Positions 61,538 to 64,000 of a DNA stretch of 64,000 nucleotides are shown in pieces (the stretch's first letter is position 1; each line of letters starts with the position of its first letter). This DNA is from Alphaproteobacteria bacterium (GTDB lineage: Bacteria; Pseudomonadota; Alphaproteobacteria; Rickettsiales; SXRF01): positions 255,581 through 319,580 of the forward strand of contig JANYES010000011.1 of the NCBI GenBank assembly GCA_025362975.1. The letters run 5' to 3'. The translations under genes and the position numbers were made by a program. The notes beneath the pieces were generated by a model. It was not told the DNA's origin and searched no databases. It worked only from the letters and a program-made list of their open reading frames with translations.

Positions 61538-64000
61538 ATGAAGTCTTTTTTCCGCAGCGGCGATTCCCAATGCCTGAGCATGCTCAACAATCTGTCCATG
61601 CCGGTGCTGGTCGCGGATAGGGATTTTACCATCACGTTTGCCAACAAAGCGTCGCTGGATGTACTCAACACGCTGTCGCCCTACCTACCCGTGCCGGTGG
61701 ATAAAATCGTCGGCTCCAACCTCGACGTGCTCAACAAGCGCAGTTTCGCCGACGGCAAAACCTCGCATATCGAGTTCAAGCTCGGCAACCAGTGGCTTTC
61801 CATGAGCGCTACCATGCTGCGCGACAAACGCGGCGAATTCAATGGTGCTTTCATCAACTGGGCCGTCATCACCCAGGCCAAATACGATAGCCTGAATTTC
61901 AACGGCCAGTTGGCCGCCATTTCCAAAACCCAAGCCGTTATTGAATTCAACATGGACGGCACCATCATCAACGCCAACGAAAATTTCCTTGCCGCGCTGG
62001 ACTACACGCTCGACGAAATTAAAGGCAAGCATCACGCCATCTTCCTCGACCCCAGCTACCGTTCCAGCCCGGAATACGCGCAGTTCTGGGAGTCGCTCAA
62101 CCGCGGCCAGTATCAACAAACTGAATACAAGCGCTTCGGCAAAAACAACAAAGAGGTCTGGATTCTGGCCTCCTACAACCCCATACTCGACGACGAAGGC
62201 AAGCCTTTCAAAGTCGTCAAATACGCCACCGACATCAGCAAACAAAAACTGCAAGTCGCCGATTTTTCCGGCCAGATTAAAGCCATCGGCAAGGCGCAGG
62301 CCGTCATCGAATTCAACATGGACGGCACCATCATCAACGCCAACCTCAACTTCCTGCACACACTGGGTTACACGCTCGATGAAATCAAGGGCCGTCACCA
62401 CTCGATTTTCGTCGACCCTTCCTATCGCTCCAGCCCTGAATACACGCAGTTCTGGGATACGCTGGCTCGCGGACAGTATCAGCAAGCCGAGTATAAACGC
62501 TTCGGTAAGGGCGGCAAGGAAGTGTGGATTCAGGCGTCATATAACCCGATTCTCGATTTAAACGGAAAGCCGTTCAAGGTTGTCAAATACGCGACCGACA
62601 TCACCAAACAGAAGCTGCAATCCGCCGACTTCTCCGGCCAGATCGACGCCATCGGTAAATCCCAAGCCGTCATCGAATTCAACATGGACGGAACCATCGC
62701 CAACGCCAACCCGAATTTCTTGGGCGCCGTGGGTTACAACCTCGATGAAATCAAAGGCAAGCACCATTCTATGTTTGTCGAACCGGCTTATAAAAATAGC
62801 ACCGAATATAAGCAATTCTGGGACACGCTCAATCGCGGCGAATTCCAGCAGGCCGAGTACAAACGCATGGGCAAGGGCGGTAAGGAAATCTGGATTCAGG
62901 CCTCCTACAACCCGATCATGGACATGAACGGCAAGCCATTCAAAGTCGTCAAATACGCCACCGACGTCACGCAGATGGTCACCAACCGCACCGAAAACGA
63001 AATGGGCATGAACGAAGCCGTCAGCGTACTCACGGGCCTCTCCGAAGGCAACCTCACCCGCCAGATGGATAAGGAATACAAAGGCACTTTCAGCCAGATC
63101 AAAGGCGCGTTGAATGCCACCATCGAACGCCTGAAAGACACCGTTCTGCGCATCAAGGAATCGGCCGAGTCGGTCAATTCCGCTTCCAGCGAAATCTCCG
63201 CCGGCAGCACCAATCTGTCACAGCGCACCGAGGAACAAGCCTCGTCGCTAGAAGAAACCGCCGCCTCAATGGAACAGCTCACCGGCACCGTGCGCCAGAA
63301 CTCCGAAAACGCGCGTAACGCCAACTCGCTTTCGTCCGAAGCCCAGAATGTCGCCGAGCGCGGCGGCCAGGTGGTCGGCGAAGCGGTGAACGCCATGAAT
63401 AGCATCGAAAAATCCTCGAAGAAAATTTCCGACATCATCAGCGTGATCGACGAAATCGCCTTCCATACCAACCTGCTCGCCCTCAACGCCGCCGTGGAAG
63501 CGGCGCGCGCCGGTGATGCTGGTAAAGGTTTCGCGGTGGTCGCTTCCGAAGTTCGCTCGCTCGCGGGCCGTTCGGCGACAGCTTCCAAGGAGATCAAAGC
63601 CCTCATCATGGAAAGTTCCTCGCAGGTCAAAACCGGCGCGGAACTCGTCAATCAAGCGGGTTCGACCCTTAAGGACATCGTCGGCTCCGTTAAAAAAGTC
63701 GCCCAGATCATCTCCGAAATCGCCAATGCCAGCGCCGAACAATCCACAGGCATCGACGAAATCAACACCGCCGTGTCGCAGATGGATGAAATGACCCAGC
63801 AAAACGCCGCGCTCGTGGAACAAAACACCGCCGCCGCGCAGTCGCTTGTGCAACAGGCGCAGTCGCTGGGCAACATGGTGTCCTTCTTTAAAGTTGACGA
63901 GCGCGACACCGCCCCTTCGGCGCACCACGCGTTCGAGCCGGTCATTGTGAAACCATCCGCCAAGCCGCGCCCCGTTGCCAAGCCGCGCACGCCGCCACCG
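61538..64000 (+). CDS. Cytosolic methyl-accepting chemoreceptor with repeated PAS domains, 3' end beyond window
   Basis: At least 821 codons, open at the right edge, with a perfect AAGGAGG before the ATG. There is no membrane helix, so the receptor is soluble. A first divergent PAS (about 10-110) is followed by three near-identical PAS domains with a 366-nt (122-residue) period, starting about 61898, 62264 and 62630 and each containing [12 protein letters not shown] and [13 protein letters not shown]-like segment follows ([20 protein letters not shown]), then the MCP signalling hairpin with tip [20 protein letters not shown], which binds CheA and CheW. A Pro/Ala/Lys-rich tail continues past the window. 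PAS domains of this type often hold heme or FAD; the cofactor is unknown. Confidence 0.92.
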   Translation, partial: MKSFFRSGDSQCLSMLNNLSMPVLVADRDFTITFANKASLDVLNTLSPYLPVPVDKIVGSNLDVLNKRSFADGKTSHIEFKLGNQWLSMSATMLRDKRGEFNGAFINWAVITQAKYDSLNFNGQLAAISKTQAVIEFNMDGTIINANENFLAALDYTLDEIKGKHHAIFLDPSYRSSPEYAQFWESLNRGQYQQTEYKRFGKNNKEVWILASYNPILDDEGKPFKVVKYATDISKQKLQVADFSGQIKAIGKAQAVIEFNMDGTIINANLNFLHTLGYTLDEIKGRHHSIFVDPSYRSSPEYTQFWDTLARGQYQQAEYKRFGKGGKEVWIQASYNPILDLNGKPFKVVKYATDITKQKLQSADFSGQIDAIGKSQAVIEFNMDGTIANANPNFLGAVGYNLDEIKGKHHSMFVEPAYKNSTEYKQFWDTLNRGEFQQAEYKRMGKGGKEIWIQASYNPIMDMNGKPFKVVKYATDVTQMVTNRTENEMGMNEAVSVLTGLSEGNLTRQMDKEYKGTFSQIKGALNATIERLKDTVLRIKESAESVNSASSEISAGSTNLSQRTEEQASSLEETAASMEQLTGTVRQNSENARNANSLSSEAQNVAERGGQVVGEAVNAMNSIEKSSKKISDIISVIDEIAFHTNLLALNAAVEAARAGDAGKGFAVVASEVRSLAGRSATASKEIKALIMESSSQVKTGAELVNQAGSTLKDIVGSVKKVAQIISEIANASAEQSTGIDEINTAVSQMDEMTQQNAALVEQNTAAAQSLVQQAQSLGNMVSFFKVDERDTAPSAHHAFEPVIVKPSAKPRPVAKPRTPPP

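Overview
The window looks like an alphaproteobacterial chromosome of moderately high GC, judged by eye. The evidence is gene content and order: a CckA-type hybrid histidine kinase directly after flhB, a short FlhB-like (FlhX) protein beside csrA and fliOP, recA followed by alaS and icd, psd-pssA, hisZ-purA, and a Rickettsia-type glycine-zipper 17 kDa-antigen-like protein. I cannot name the genus. The organism is flagellated and chemotactic. No tRNA, rRNA, CRISPR array or transposase was recognised. Both window edges cut genes: a MacB-type permease on the left and a chemoreceptor on the right.

Layout. 1-4872 (minus): a TolC-MacA-MacB-like tripartite efflux operon, interrupted between ATPase and permease by a small AT-richer gene with its own terminator. 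5111-6407 (plus): a glycine-zipper envelope protein and a protein ending in a degenerate receiver domain. 6404-19381: a divergent nine-gene accessory cluster. Five minus-strand genes encode a glycine-rich membrane protein, an HExxH-plus-VWA protein, a giant MoxR-like AAA+ ATPase, a small protein and an LRR protein. Four plus-strand genes encode a helical protein, a pentapeptide-repeat-like protein, a small protein and a divergent kinase-fold protein. This is the best candidate for an undescribed system. 19378-27940: ogt, an OprP-like porin with a sulfate-type binding protein, LMW phosphatase - nnrDE - acylphosphatase, and several small envelope proteins.

27937-37271 is the flagellar export and rod region. 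csrA-flhX-orf-fliO-fliP run on minus; flgB-flgC-fliE-fliQ-fliR-flhB run on plus, followed by cckA split into two overlapping ORFs. An AT-rich gene of foreign appearance sits on the opposite strand between fliE and fliQ. Two copies of a dispersed palindromic repeat lie at about 25.5 kb and 34.5 kb. 37281-54504 is mostly housekeeping: a ceramidase-family membrane protein, two large polytopic membrane proteins, recA, alaS, icd with a C-terminal extension, psd-pssA, a SemiSWEET, hisZ and purA. 54683-64000 begins with a membrane-anchored pseudokinase and its small membrane partner, then a chemotaxis operon (STAS protein, CheY, CheA, CheW). That operon runs into an alpha-carbonic-anhydrase-like protein lacking one zinc ligand, then a soluble chemoreceptor with three near-identical PAS repeats.

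How the parts fit: CheA, CheW, CheY and the receptor signal to the flagellum whose export gate is encoded at 27.9-34.5 kb. CckA is the usual alphaproteobacterial phosphorelay controlling CtrA, and its place in the flagellar operon fits coupling of motility to the cell cycle. The AAA+/VWA/LRR cluster reads as an ATP-driven multiprotein machine of unknown purpose. Its component families resemble those in MoxR-VWA chaperone and proposed conflict systems, but its function is not established here.
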